64,000 bases of DNA from Notospermus geniculatus (GCA_002633025.1 NMRB01000445.1:270362-334361), one strand, 5' to 3'. Shown: positions 10,560 to 21,826, counted from the first letter of the stretch. Numbers and translations are program-made. The notes: generated by a model from the letters alone, not told the origin.

Positions 10560-11400
10560 GTAACTTTCGGAGAGGTGTGAATGACTGCTGTCGTGCACTA
10601 ATGATGAAAGCAATGCAACAGTTACAGTTCTGGCACGTTTTGACAGCCTCCGCCGTGATTTGAGACATGCCCAATGCCATGCTCGTTCAACATACTTCCA
10701 ACAGTGATGAGCACTTTTGGGTGATCTCGTCATCTCTAAATGGTATGATAGCCGCGGTTCCGCGTTCAATAGACGATACACGAGGTATGGTTACAAATGA
10801 ACAGGAAGATGTTGAGGCTGATAGCTACTAGATTGCAGCACCCAATTCCAGATTCCAGATGCACACATCATCCAACGTGAGGAAGAAAAGGTTGCATCAG
10901 TGAAGCTAAATGCAGTGGTGTATAAAACACTTGTGAAATCCTTGTTCTGCCCATGCCGATTTACTGGCGGTGATGGCATTCTGCTAACTCCACACCAACA
11001 CCGCCGATTCAATCCAACGAAATTCGTGTCAGCCGCCACAGATCAACAGGTTGGCCAATTTGAGACTGTGTTACAGACACCGAAGGCATGTACATGGTGC
11101 AGCAATGTTTACTTCTGGGTTCGGCTCTTGTATGGTGATGTAAATTCAAACCTGATTGGTCGAGATTGGGCTGTTTCATCAAGCAACCATTCCGGACGAT
11201 AAGATGTATTTATGCAAAAACAGCAATAAACAAAAAAAATATTTTTTTCCTGCGATCTAGTTATAGGCTATATTTATCGGACGAAAGTTTCTTCTTGACA
11301 ACAACTTTTATTAATTTGAAAAACAATCATGTTGTATTTGCAGTGGGGGTGCACCACACGAGCAGCGAACAGCATTCCTGACAAGATTTTCTTCTGGAGT
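10560..11400. other. No confident gene
   Basis: A 100-codon plus-strand frame (10900-11202, containing KLNAVVYKTLVKSLFCPCRF) is unrecognised. AT-rich sequence follows. Nothing else is supported. Confidence 0.4.
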
Positions 11401-11425
11401 GGGCCTGGTGTTTGTGGTGTGAGCC

Positions 11426-11791
11426 ATGCGAACTGAGCGCAAAACCCAGGTTAGCCTGGATGTGTTCTACCCTAACAGGACTGGATCCAAGCAAGCTCAC
11501 ATTGGAGGCCGTGAGACAGCTGATAATACTGAAGAATGGCCAATACGCAGGCCCAACTGGCAGTGGATGCCACCACCATCAGTTCTTGATCGCTTGATGG
11601 GTGAACCGTTTCGCATTTATGCTATCATAGTTGATAATCTCACAGGACCAGACGTTCTGATAGGAAATTCCGCTTTGACTGACCTCAATGGTTCTCTTGA
11701 TTTCATGACCAAGCGTTTCACAGTTAGACCACGCAAGATTTGGTTTACTCCAGTTCAGAAACATACTGTACAGCCAGGTACAACCAAGTAG
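11426..11791 (+). pseudogene. Retropepsin-like C-terminal fragment of a retroelement
   Basis: A 121-codon frame. Its C-terminal part reads AIIVDNLTGPDVLIGNSAL then GSLDFMTKRFTV. This fits the second half of a retroviral-type aspartic protease, where a hydrophobic strand is followed by D-x-L-I-G-x-x-x-L and later a D-F turn. The catalytic DTG half is not present upstream in frame. Probably debris of an LTR element; no LTRs are visible nearby. Confidence 0.35.
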
Positions 11792-11867
11792 TCCACACTG
11801 ATGCTACTTTTGAATACCTCCTCACAACGGGCAGTTCCAGGTATTCAGCAATTTGTTGCTGGCATGA

Positions 11868-12071
11868 ATGATGTCGGTGGATTGTTTGAAGTTGTCAAGT
11901 AACACTCAGCATTATTATCCGGACATGATGTGTGGGGCAAACAAGAAACTAACCATAGATGAATTATTCCTGGAACTGTTGAAAGTTAAATATTCAGAAG
12001 ATGCAGAACAAATGGCTGAGGAGGAAATTACCATGAGCTACTTCAAAAAGTTCCTTGAAAGATGCAAAAGA
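11868..12071 (+). CDS. Candidate exon with ITMSYFKKFLERCK block
   Basis: Open frame ending at a consensus donor (gtaagt at 12072). It contains LTIDELFLELLKVKYSEDAE and EEEITMSYFKKFLERCK, strongly helical. A diverged second copy of the last block is at about 28197-28272, also followed by an agtaag donor-like site, so the block has been duplicated with its splice signal. Family unknown. Confidence 0.35.
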
Positions 12072-12254
12072 GTAAGTTGCTGTCCAAAGCTAAATAGTTC
12101 AATACTACGGGAAAATTTAAATTTAAATTTAATTTTTACTTAGAGGCTCATATTCCCGTACCATCCACCTGTGCAATGCTACTGAGATTGCCACGCAAGA
12201 ATCCCACAGAAAGTAAGGAGGAAGTACGCTACGCTGCAAAAAACGGCTACGAGC

Positions 12255-12450
12255 ATGGGCAACCCATTTCCTAACGTTTTATTGACAGAAGATGATGTCC
12301 CCGGGCGAAAATAGACTGGAAAACGTGGAAAAGGTGGAACCGTATTCTGACATTGTCTAATGTACAACTGAAGTGACGGCTTGAGTGCAGAGGATTGAAA
12401 GTCACCGGAAACCAAGCAGAACTTGTCGAAAGGGAGGCCTGTTGTTAAAC
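12255..12450 (+). pseudogene. SAP-domain N-terminus of a transposon-type protein
   Basis: ATG at 12255 begins a segment with PFPNVLLTEDDVPG. After a frame change come VQLKRWLECRGLKV and GNQAELVER, the helix-turn-helix of a SAP DNA-binding domain (L-K-x-W-L-x-x-R-G-L ... K/Q-A-E-L-V-x-R-V). A stop and a frameshift near 12300-12385 break it. Invertebrate mobile-element proteins often begin with the same LTEEDIPGA leader. Two more copies of the leader are at 21728 and 22003. Confidence 0.55.
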
Positions 12451-12609
12451 TATGTACAAACTAAGAAGTATTGACACTTCTTTCAAGAAATACAAAGGAA
12501 CTTTGTGGATGGATCGGGGTCAGAAAGCTGGGACATGTGGGAGAAAGCAACACATTAGTTCCCTGAGAAAATCCAACCAGAACATCTTCTAGAATTTGTT
12601 GGAGAAAAT

Positions 12610-12752
12610 TTCAAAAAGGGAATTCCAGAAAGTTTGCAAAGGCCCTGAAATTATAAGATGACATGTTTGAAAAATTGATGGAGCGTTTAGTATCACACGA
12701 TATTGACATGAAAGGCTTTGTAAAAGAAGCTGAGGAGATTTTGAAACTGACT
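12610..12752 (+). pseudogene. Second copy of the MERL...EEILKLT exon
   Basis: Repeats the block seen at 7200-7337 and 23600-23726, with a gtaagt donor at 12753 directly after the LKLT codons. One stop (ttataag replacing ttatcag) and an extra codon in MERLVSHD distinguish it. It lies 135 bp upstream of the first exon of tandem array A. Confidence 0.45.
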
Positions 12753-12887
12753 GTAAGTAAAATAATGGATTAAAAAAATTAGTTAGTGATGATAATGTTC
12801 AAGTCATTTCATCATAATGTTCCTATCCACAGAGGTATCACAGAGAGTACGGTCAACTGACATGACTTATTTTCTTATTCATTGCAG

Positions 12888-15196
12888 AATCAGCCTATGG
12901 TGTCCACACTGGCACGACAGAGGAAGAGGCCTGTGAAGATTACAACGAAGAAGAACTGTGGTAATTAAGACCGCCACCACCTCACAAGGTGGCGGTCTTC
13001 ATTGGTTTCACTGGATTTCTCTCGATCTCTCTCTCCGTCCAATCTGTGGTTTCGGCAGGATAACTAAAAAAATACGCCACGTATCGCGATTAAACTTTCA
13101 GGAGTTGTGGATATGCATGTTACACGGAAACCTATTGATTTTGGGGGTCATCCGCCAACAATGAACTGTTTAATTAGATGAAGTCTGTTGTCCTAACGCA
13201 TTTACCTTTGCCCATGACGTCAACAACCCATGACGTCGGGCCTAAGAACGCAGCGTCACCACGGCGGTCTTCAAATTGACTCACAAGTCAATTTCTAGTT
13301 ATATTATATCAATGATTATAAGTCATTTCATCATACTGGTTCCTATCCACAGAGGTATCACATAGAGTAAAGTCAACTGACAAGACTTACTTTCTTATTC
13401 ATTGCAGATTCAGCACATCTTCATCAACGCACAATCGTCCACACTGACACAACCAAGGAGGACGATTCCTCCTCAGATGACGAATATCGGCCAGTGAAGA
13501 TCACAAAGAAGAACTCGAAACCAAAAGCTAATATCTTGCACGAACTTCGAGATAAAAGCAATACGTCGAAAGAATGCAAACCATTGGTAATGAGGAACCG
13601 GACGAACTAACGTCACGACGTGGCGCTGCGATCGATGAGACCGAAGTTTCTTTTTTCAACGTGATTTCAAGTCATTTCCATTAACTTCTGGCGTGAAATA
13701 AACCCTATTTTTTCGGTCGCATGACATTAAAACTTACACCATCTTGTCGCGGATGAAAATTTCTGCAATTTCTTTGCTTTTTTTCTTAAAATAAAGAGGT
13801 AGGATGGCGATAACGGCAACGTCTTTATCTTATTTTTTCCTGTAGAAAAATGTACAGCAGATTTTTTCATGACGCAACGTCAGCACATAAAACGACGTCA
13901 ATGACGTCGGTTCGGTCTCATCGATCGCTGCGCCGACCTGTCGGGATAAACGGCACGCCGGTTCCTCATTGCCATTAGCCCACTGTTCAGCCAGTGACTA
14001 AAGCTGTATAATACAATACAACCCTAGACCACCAGGCTGCTGAGATACTGTACCGAAGCATCGGCCCAATGGCGGGTTCGTAGGAAATTATGAAAGATAT
14101 GGTGTTACCTAAAATGCCGACTGAAAAGACAACGAGTGAGGCATAGCCTTCAAAGAACCAGAGAAAATTCTGGACGAATTTAAGAGTCGACGCCCAGCTT
14201 GATGTGGCGAGTTCGGTGGCGGAAGTCATCATCGTCAACTGATCAGTGAGGTTGGTTCATGTCTACTTGTATTGTATTGAGTAGCTTCAAAAATAGATAA
14301 GAGAGGATTTGCGGGATACCGTAGGTAGGACGACATGCTATAAGACAGCATTGGCCGCGAAGTCAGATAGTGTTGCTGCCCTATAGGCCTAAGTCCAACA
14401 GCCCTCTCATGACAACTTTTTCACTTGGCAGTAGTGATGTTCATATGCATTCCATCTATGTATTCCAACATTGTGTGCGTAATCAATGTCTGTGGTGTAC
14501 GTACACTTACACTTCAGAGCCTAAGATGACTTTTTAGTGCAGAAAACAATGTCGTTTTTCAATGCTGAGAAGCTTTTTGGAAGCTCACACCCACCTCCGA
14601 TACAAACACCTCGCCGTTTCATTGAATCCAAACATTCCTAGTCCACTCTGCCACGACCAGTTCGTGCCAGCCTTCCATCATCTATCCACCTCCTCTACAA
14701 CCAAGGAGGACGATTCCTCCTCTGATGACGAATATCGGCCAGTGAAGGTCACAAAGAAGAACTCAGGTAATTATATAATGATTATGTTCAAGTCATTTCA
14801 TCATATTGGTTCCTGTCCACAGAGGTATCACAGAGAGTACAGTCAACTGAGATGACTTATTTTGTTCTTCATTGCACTAGGATCAGCCTATGGTGTCGGT
14901 GTGAACCACACCGGCACAACAGAGGAAGAAGATTCCTTTGATGAAGAAGACCTTCGCTCGAAGATCGCAAAGAACTGTGGTAATTATTGACTATGTTCAA
15001 ATCATTTCATCATATTGGCTCCTGTCCGCAGAGGTATCACAGAGACACGGTCAACTGACATGGCTTATTTTCTTATTCATTGCAGATTCAGCCTATGGTG
15101 TCGGTGTGAATCACACTGGCACAACAGAGGAAGAGGATTCATCCTCAGATGATGAAGAACATCGGCCGGTGAAGATTACAAAGAAGAAGAACTGTA
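12888..15196 (+). CDS. Tandem exon array A (acidic/basic modules)
   Basis: Five related exons: 12888-12960 (internal deletion), 13408-13584 (runs into a MITE), about 14692-14766, 14881-14979 and 15086-15196. Most have an attgcag acceptor and a gtaatt donor. The 14881 exon uses actag and the 14692 copy lacks the usual upstream intron. The separating intron is nearly constant (tcatttcatcatattggttc ... gtcaactgacatgactta). The best copies start in phase 1, are multiples of three, and encode DSAYGVGVNHTGTTEEEDSS, then a DDEEHRPVKITKKKNC tail: an acidic block followed by a basic one. The acidic Ser runs look like casein-kinase-2 sites. No family is recognised. Variation in length by whole codons supports this frame. 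Confidence 0.5.
13585..13974. mobile_element. MITE inside array A
   Basis: Inverted ends tggtaatgaggaaccgg ... ccggttcctcattgcca, with a second inner pair (gatcgatgagaccgaag / cttcggtctcatcgatc). The 390 bp between contain no frame. It interrupts or terminates the second exon of array A, and its first bases create a gtaatg that mimics a donor. Confidence 0.75.
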
Positions 15197-15315
15197 GTAA
15201 TTATATCAATGATTATGTTCAAATCATTTCATATTAACTGCTTTCCACAGACATGACCATGAAAGACATATCAGAGAGAGTACGGTCAAGTGGTTTGGTT
15301 ATTCACCGCAGTCTC

Positions 15316-15435
15316 AAGATGCCATTGACACTGATCCACTTCCTCTTGATTACCGGAAAAAAGAAGGTCCCTCGGGGCGTATTTGCTCATCAAAGCTTTC
15401 AGCATATTTTTGCTAGAAGGAGAACAACAACTTAA
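15316..15435 (+). other. Possible 3' exon after array A
   Basis: An accgcag acceptor-like site at about 15315-15321 precedes an open segment with DAIDTDPLPLDYRKKEGPSG and a stop near 15420. It follows the last array exon by about 120 bp. Only position and the splice-like site support it. Confidence 0.2.
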
Positions 15436-16059
15436 ACCAAGGGATATCCGAGTTGGATGTTAACCTCTTGATTACCGCCGACGTACACATATGTCGCAAA
15501 TCAACAAACCTATATACCGCCGACGTAGCTATTGGTTTTTTCATAATGTATTGTAGTGTACAGTTTGGCATGCTCCGGCATGATTCTATCCGTGTGTACA
15601 GGTGCACAGGGGTGCATGGATATCGTCTGCTTCTCATAGTTCGTAACTTTTATAGTTAATTCTACTTCTCTTGTAAGATTTATATGTACATTAGGATGCG
15701 TTCTCTGGAGTTTCCCTCTGTTGCTAGGCCTATAAAATCTGTCTCTCAGCTTTTTGAGTCAGTCTGATCTCAGCCGAATTTGTAGTAGTACAGCCTCCGC
15801 GCTCTTCCGAATTCATTGATGACATTACGCCTCGCTCGATCGATATCTATTTGCCTCCGACTATTTGTTGGGATTCTGGAACTTGCAATGTAAGTTATTT
15901 AATATGCTACTCATGTATCTTTTGAAGATAATTATGAAAAGGTGAGCAACCTTTGGTAATAAATGTTGAAAGTTGACATCTCTTCGTTGAGTACCCTTGA
16001 TTTGCATAATGCATGCAGGAACGCCCCCATGAATTAATCCGCTCGACCTGTACGCCACA

Positions 16060-17050
16060 CCATTATTTTGTGTTTTTGGTTTCCGCCACCTGGTGGCCAA
16101 GCTGAGTGTCGAATCGGGCCGAAACTTGGTGGCTTGGGTCATCTGACCAACATGTACCTGATCAGTACCCCAAACAATTTACGGCAACCAACTGATGAAT
16201 AATCCACATCAATCAAACATATGATTTCCATTGCGTGCCATGGGGTAGGCCTACATTTATGTAGGCCCCAACGTCACTTCTGCTGGGCTGGGGTATTCTA
16301 TTTAAAGTTAAGCCTAAAAATAAAGAACCCCACAGTATGGTTGTGGGCCTGTTTCAAACCTGCCTGTTGCCTGATTAAAAAGGTCTTTGATAAATTCAAT
16401 ATTGCAGATCTTACAAGAAGTTAGTTCCATTTCGTGAAAGGTCAGTTGCCAAACTCGACAAAGGCCTGGATCTGTCCTTGAGTGGCATGAGGGATATTAA
16501 ATATGGACGTGGACAACGTGAAAAGATGCCAATAAAGATGTCTCTTAGTCCGGAATCGTCAGAAGAAGAATCAGCGCAGCAGGCCAAGAGGAGAAATGCT
16601 GGTGAAAAGAAAGTACATGTACCTAATATATGAAATAGGGGTCATTCATTTAAGTACCGGTATATAAGCACAATACCCCTCCCCAGCACCGTTTCTGATA
16701 GGAGTAATTCGAATGGCGGTAAACAGAGCCCAACAGTGGGTTAGTAGACCGGTATAATGCGATTGAGGGGAATAAAACTTTAGAACTACTCGGGCGAATC
16801 CCGAACTCATGCAGATGCATTCACTATGGATAACCTGTTGCTGAATAACATTGATATCAAACTGCAGTTTATTCGTCAGAGAGATGCATTTCCACTTATG
16901 TCGGGTGATGCAGATACATCCTATAAGTTTCATATCATGGATGCCGCACTCTATGTAAGAAGAATTCATGTGGACATGTGTAGTGGCCGGCTGTCAAGCC
17001 TGGCCACTGGTTTGGGTTTCCCGCCAACCATCCTGATGACATAGGACGTC
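16060..17050. repeat. Direct duplication, unit 1
   Basis: About 900 bp that recurs at about 19400-20590 in the same orientation with several percent divergence and small indels. The shared content, in order, is the ctggtggcc repeat, a taggcctac palindrome, an exon-like segment, the block with ttctgataggagtaatt, and the ggtttgggtttcccgccaac segment. Unit 2 carries an extra about 190 bp (19510-19720) in its left part. Confidence 0.8.
16408..16612 (+). pseudogene. Exon SYKKLVPFRERS...PESSEEES, copy 1
   Basis: Acceptor attgcag at 16401-16407 is followed by a frame with RERSVAKLDKGLDLSLSGM then SLSPESSEEESAQQAKRR. It ends at a gtacat donor-like site. One T is missing right after the acceptor compared with copy 2, breaking the phase-1 join. 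The acidic-then-basic tail resembles the tandem-array modules, and the exon begins with the same (G)AT-TC codon split, so it is probably from the same gene family. Confidence 0.45.
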
Positions 17051-17346
17051 ACGTCATAATTCGGAGATTTTCTTTGCAAACGCCGAATCCGTTTGTTTAA
17101 ATTTTCGATTTGTATGTACAAGTTATCTTCACGTTGTCGTTTTTTAGCCACAAGTGTATTATTCTTTTCAACATTCATTTTTTCAGGATCACGTTTTCTT
17201 TTTTGTCGAGCTACTTTGTCAAGCTGTCTTTTTTTTAAACGTTTACTGATATCTTCTCTAGCCTTCTGATTTGATAAAAAGGCTTGCAAATAACCCCGAC
17301 TGTCTCCAGTGACGACATCGAGGAATTCCTGATGAATCTGGACCAA
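16966..17346 (-). CDS. bZIP-like basic coiled-coil fragment
   Basis: A 126-codon minus-strand frame. The centre is highly basic (RQLDKVARQKRKRDPEKM), followed by EKNNTLVAKKRQRED and then NLYIQIENLNKRIRRLQ. N-N-x-x-V-x-K-x-R matches the DNA-contacting pattern of C/EBP-like basic regions, and three leucines at seven-residue spacing follow it. The zipper is short (three heptads). No start or splice site is decisive, and the C-terminal 30 codons lie in the duplicated segment shared with 20500-20580. It could be a real orphan exon or a transposon protein. Confidence 0.35.
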   Translation of the reverse strand: MVQIHQEFLDVVTGDSRGYLQAFLSNQKAREDISKRLKKRQLDKVARQKRKRDPEKMNVEKNNTLVAKKRQREDNLYIQIENLNKRIRRLQRKSPNYDVTSYVIRMVGGKPKPVARLDSRPLHMST

Positions 17347-17399
17347 ATTGCATCATTGACATACAATGTCGACAAGTTTATCATCAACTTCTAAGAACA

Positions 17400-18800
17400 A
17401 GTTCATAGCATTATGTCACATACATGACAAATTCTTCAATATCATCGGCTTATTTCACAATTAAGGCAGTAAGTCTCGTCACTGATGACGTCACAGGCCT
17501 GGGGCCGTCTGTCGTCACAGGCCTGGGGCCGTCTGTCGTATCGTAAGAATGAAGAATGCATTTCTGAGAATGATAACAAGAATTACAGACAGTGTGAAGT
17601 CTGTGGCCAAATTACATGTACAATAGGTTAAGTTATGTGCACACAGAACTCAGTGCTTGCGTGATCTTAGCCGCAGTGAAACAGTCCTCTAAATCCTTGT
17701 GACGCTGTGTGAAGACAAGGGCGCAAGGATTTGTGTGCGGTCTTGCATCCTGTGTTTGGGCCTGTGGTAAAAATACACCACAATTAGAAATGAAATGGTC
17801 CATGGACCATGTGCTCACTGNGGCTTGAAGCACAGTGGTGGGAATCATCAGCAACCTCATAAAAGCCATTTAGGTACAAACATGCCAAATTGCCATATTA
17901 ATCTCTTGACTAAGAACATGCAAACTATCATGACCATTAGAAAAAGAGCCAATTTCGTAATTTCAGGTGAACTCTGACCTCTGTGACCTTGAAAAGTAGG
18001 TCAAATTAAAAACTCGGGTACTATATCTTATGTATCCTTATTAGATATACCCATGAAAAAAATTTGACAAAAATCCATCTCTTGGTTATGGAGAAATAGC
18101 ACTTTCAGTGATTTTGGTTTTGGCCCCCTAGTGGCAAAGTGAAGAGTCAGATTTCACCGAAAGTTTGTAAGTTGCTATAACCTAGAGGTACATGTGTACA
18201 AAGTTTCAACATGATAGTTCAAACCATTATCAAAATATAGCCTTTTGAAATTTTTCACAAAACGCCCCCTGGAGGCCAAAATAGGAATCCAATCGTGCTC
18301 AAAATCGAACTCGACCTAGATCTTAGGCCTATATATAGACCCACCGAAGACCAAAAAGATTCGTCAAAAAATAAAGGCGCTAGAGCGCTAACAAACCAAA
18401 AGTTTACGGACGAAGCGCCGTACCGCCGTACGGACGCACGACAGACCACCACTAAATGACCCCAACCACAGCATAAGCCCTGCTGGGCCTTGCGGCCAAG
18501 CGGGCTAAAAATATGTACCATATTCAACTCACGGCAGTTGATAAATGAAGTAACTTCTGACTATAATTTATTAATTGATATGGCATTTTCCAACATTCCC
18601 AACATTCATACTTCTACAAATAAAAAGTCCTTGGTCAGATCATAAAATTTTGTTCGCAGCATGTCAGATATTGGCGCGGTTATCATGGTACAGTGTAAAT
18701 GGGGTAAAATGCTCTTTCTGAGGCGGGCCTGGCCCGGGTCGAGCACGGCACGGTTCGTCCAGGCCAAAATTCTGCGTAGTGTAAAAAACGGCTATCCCAA
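17400..18800. other. Repeat-rich, no gene recognised
   Basis: Holds a 31 bp direct repeat (gtcacaggcctggggccgtctgtcgt) near 17490-17540, a single N at 17821, and another copy of the gaccttgaaaagtaggtc / gcgccccctggaggcc dispersed repeat at about 17970-18300. No supported coding region. Confidence 0.6.
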
Positions 18801-18815
18801 CCCACTGAGGTTGGG

Positions 18816-19130
18816 GTGACTTTGTCTCTTGAGAAATGGCACCCTTTATCCAAATGGCGATTGAAGAAAAGAGCATGTGTCAACACAATGATACCGAGCG
18901 AACATTGCAAGGAATGTGCGTCAGCGTTGAACTGCAAAAAGAACTCTAACAAGGTTATCTCACCCATGAAGTTTGGCATTGTTCAGAAACCAGGCAGTAC
19001 GACCCAGTCGAAAAAAGGGAGGTCTGTTCACCGATTACAACTGCTTCCTAAAGTTGAAACAAGAGGCCAATGGTATGCCTGCGTGTGTCCGACACCTGGG
19101 AACTCGGGACACATACATTGCAAATAGCAG
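18816..19130 (+). pseudogene. Polinton-type DNA polymerase B fragment 1
   Basis: Across frameshifts the segment reads CQHNDTERTLQG, then VELQKEL (stop) and QGYLTHEVWHCSE, then RQYDPVEKR and a GLFTDY-like stretch, then FLKLKQEA. These are the conserved blocks preceding the palm of protein-primed family B polymerases of Polinton/Maverick elements. Copies of the same region are at 24110-24420, 28646-29475, 33735-34330 and 37815-38530. At least one stop and two frameshifts make it non-functional. Confidence 0.55.
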
Positions 19131-19202
19131 CTCAAATTAGGGAGTTGGTGAATATTAGAGGTAACACCCACGAATTCCTCACTGGTGAAGAGAGGGAAGT
19201 AA

Positions 19203-19316
19203 TTTATAGTTGGGTCACTGTTTTACAGTTGGGTCATCGTTTTATAGTTGGGTCATTTTATAGTTGGGTCATCGTTTTACAGTTGGGTCATCGTTTTATA
19301 GTTGGGTCATCTGATT
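19203..19316. repeat. Minisatellite ttgggtcatcgttttatag, locus 1
   Basis: About six units of 19 bp. The same unit forms a longer array at 21243-21462 and a single unit at about 32846-32866. The sequence downstream of loci 1 and 2 is homologous. Confidence 0.9.
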
Positions 19317-19399
19317 GAATGAAAACTTCTGCTGTTTCGAAGTTCGGGGACATGCTGTCTATCTCCGCCGTGGAATCAAATTCATTATTACCATTATTT

Positions 19400-20590
19400 T
19401 GTGTTTTTGGTTTCCGCCACCTGGTCGCCAAGCTGAGTGTCGAATCGGGCCGAAACTTGGTGGCTTGGGTCATCTGACCTATATGTACCTGATCAGTGCC
19501 CCAAACAATGAGAAACTTTGGAGCCGTCAGAGGCCGCTACGAGTTACCGGTCCCACAACGTCATGAAATTTGACGTCACAGGGCAGAAATGCATGCCACA
19601 ACGTCGTCCATAATGACGTGGGCGCCGTGGCTCACGCACTTGACGCCAAATTTTGCGACGTTCTAGGACCGGTAACAGGCGGCCTCTTACGGCCACCGAC
19701 GGCAGAAAAGTTCCCCATTTACGGTAACCAATTGATGAATAATCCACATCAATCAAACATGATTTCCATTGTGTGCCATGGGGTAGGCCTACATTTATGT
19801 AGGCCCTAACGTCACTTCTGCTGAGCTGGGGTATTCTAAAGTTAAGCCTAAAAATAAAGAACCCCACAGTATGGTTTTGGGCCTGTTTCAAACCTGCCTA
19901 TTGCCTGATTAAAAAGGTCTTTGATAAATTCAATATTGCAGATTCTTACAAGAAGTTAGTTCCATTTCGTGAAAGGTCAGTTGCCAAACTCGACAAAGGC
20001 CTGGATCTGTCCTTGAGTGGCATGAGGGATATTAAATATGGACATGGACAACGCGAAAAGATACCATAAAGAGGTCTCTTAATCCGGAATCGTCAGTAGA
20101 AGAATCAGTGCAGCAGGCCAAGAGGAGAAATGCTGGTGAAAAGAAGGTACCTAATACCGGTACACGAAATAGGGGCCATTCATTGAAGTACCGGTATATA
20201 AGCACAATACCCCTCCCCAGCACCGTTTCTGATAGGAGTAATTCGAATGGCGGTAAACAGAGCCCAACAGTGGGTTAGTAGACCGGTATAATGCGATTGA
20301 GGGGAATAAAACTTTAGAACTACTCGGGCGAATCCCGAACTCATGCAGATGCATTCACTATGGATAACCTGTTGCTGAATAACATTGATATCAAACTGAA
20401 GTTTATTTGTCAGAGAGATGCATTTTCGCTTATGTTGGGTGATGCAGATACATCCTATAAGTTTCATATCATGGATGCCGCACTCTATGTAAGAAGAATT
20501 CATGTGGACATGTGTAGTGGCCGGCAGTCAAGCCTGGCCACTGGTTTGGGTTTCCCGCCAACCATCCTGATGACATAGGACGTAACGTCA
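19400..20590. repeat. Direct duplication, unit 2
   Basis: Second copy of the segment at 16060-17050. It has an insertion of about 190 bp (19510-19720) that is GC-rich and ends in self-complementary ggccgtcagaggccgc / gcggcctcttacggcc words, so the extra piece looks like a small foldback element present in one copy only. Confidence 0.75.
19942..20146 (+). pseudogene. Exon SYKKLVPFRERS..., copy 2
   Basis: Same exon as 16408-16612, with an intact phase-1 start (attgcag|ATTCTTACAAG) and a gtacct donor at 20147. A two-base loss near 20065 brings a stop after EKIP. Copy 1 is broken at the start and copy 2 in the middle, so the two copies decayed independently. Confidence 0.45.
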
Positions 20591-20945
20591 TGACGGCAAC
20601 AGGTATTGCCGAGCTCCGTTATGAAGTTACGTCTCTGCTCGAATCGGTTGCGGTTCATAGCACATGGTGTACGGCCACGTCGGCAAATAAACGTGTTAAA
20701 TCGGAAATCGGCGCCTTTCCGTCTCATTTATTACACTGGTGGCAGCGGTGAACGAAGAACGGACGTGGGTTACATAACATGGATGACGCGAGTGCTCGGC
20801 AGAAAGGCATGCTTTACGATACACTACTTTACCGGACGTGCCGATATTGCACACAGCGCTGACGTCATCAGTTGCAATGTAATGGCCGACCTCAGACTGT
20901 CAACATCTCCCATGCATTCTGCATTCTCCTTAAGTCAACCCGCAC

Positions 20946-21170
20946 TTGGTGCAAGTGATCTGGATTAATTATGACACCGGAGAAAAGGAAAAACGGCTGG
21001 TACAAGATAGAGGGGCCAAAAAGGCAGCCGTGACAAGAGTTATAAAGATAGAGGAGCTGATTGAAGAAGTTAAGATTGACACAGCCGGGGAGGTGATACC
21101 ACAGAAGAAACGCAAGTTGTTCCCATTCCCCAGGGTTGTCCATGTTTGGTCATGTCTTACATGGGCATAG
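20946..21170 (+). CDS. Basic unknown protein segment (VIWINYDTGEKEKR)
   Basis: A 74-codon frame beginning MVQVIWINYDTGEKEKRLV, continuing with RGAKKAAVTRVIKIEELIEE and a PQKKRKLFPFPR tail that looks like a nuclear localisation signal. A diverged, partly deleted copy is at about 31305-31450. The beta-rich start followed by a basic tail recalls proteins with a BEN-like or chromatin-associated N-terminus, but that is only an impression. Possibly an internal exon of a mobile-element gene. Confidence 0.3.
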   Translation: MVQVIWINYDTGEKEKRLVQDRGAKKAAVTRVIKIEELIEEVKIDTAGEVIPQKKRKLFPFPRVVHVWSCLTWA

Positions 21171-21242
21171 TTCGGCGGTATGGAAAATCACACAGCCTAT
21201 CACGCTAGTAGCCCCTCATTTCTTGAAGCTAGGCCAGGAAAA

Positions 21243-21462
21243 GTGAGGTCATCGTTTTATAGTTGGGTCGTTGTTTTATAGTTGGGTCGTTGTTTTATAG
21301 TTGGGTCATTGTTTTATAGTTGGGTCATTGTTTTATAGTTGGGTCATCGTTTTATAGTTGGGTCATCGTTATATAGTTGTGTCATTGTTTTACAGTTGGG
21401 TTATCGTTTTATATTTGGGTCATCGTTTTACAGTTGGGTCATTATTTTATAGTTGGGTCATC
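21243..21462. repeat. Minisatellite ttgggtcatcgttttatag, locus 2
   Basis: About twelve units with single-base variants (tcgttg, tacag). It is preceded by cccctcatttcttgaagctagg, which also precedes the single unit at 32846. Confidence 0.95.
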
Positions 21463-21469
21463 GGATTAA

Positions 21470-21720
21470 ATGAAAACTCCTGTAGTTTCGAAGTTCTGGA
21501 ACACTTGCCGTGGAATCAAATGCATTATTACCAATCATGACAATCTTAGGGCTGTATGCTTGACCAAGGCCGTTCTCAAGAGGTTGCTGCACCAGCTCTA
21601 TGAACTTTGGGGGGAGGAGGACGGGAAGGCAACATGGACTAACGTCATCAATAGACTGGTAGCCCATCTTTATTACAAAGACAGGCACAGGCCGCCATGT
21701 TATGACAAGGAGCATTCACA
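21470..21720 (+). pseudogene. P2X7-like cysteine domain fragment of a transposon-type protein
   Basis: Frame with CIITNHDNLRAVCLTKAVL and a later ATWTNVINRLVAHLYYKD. C-I-T-x-H-x-x-x-x-A-V-C-L-x-x-x-V-L followed by an aromatic Arg-containing helix resembles the cysteine-rich intracellular domain of P2X7 receptors. That domain also occurs without the channel in many invertebrate mobile-element proteins. The preceding cysteines (W-C-x-C-x-x-C) are not visible. It runs without a stop into the SAP leader below. Confidence 0.35.
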
Positions 21721-21727
21721 GTGCACA

Positions 21728-21826
21728 ATGGCGACAAGTGACCCATTTCCGAACATTGTGTTAACTGAAGAAGACATCCCCGGGGCAAAACTTAATGTCA
21801 GTGAGGCAGCCGAGGCACCGTCTTAA
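21728..21826 (+). pseudogene. LTEEDIPGA leader, copy 2
   Basis: ATG at 21728 starts MATSDPFPNIVLTEEDIPGA, identical to the start at 22003 and related to 12255. After a few codons it diverges to a stop, so the SAP helix is missing. Open in frame with the upstream P2X7-like segment. Confidence 0.45.

Noticed and set aside
10128-10781. 217-codon minus-strand frame rich in Phe, Ala, Tyr, Pro, Thr
   Set aside because: It is created by the 15-17 bp minisatellite at 10330-10557; all three minus-strand frames are open there and show the same shifted repeat.
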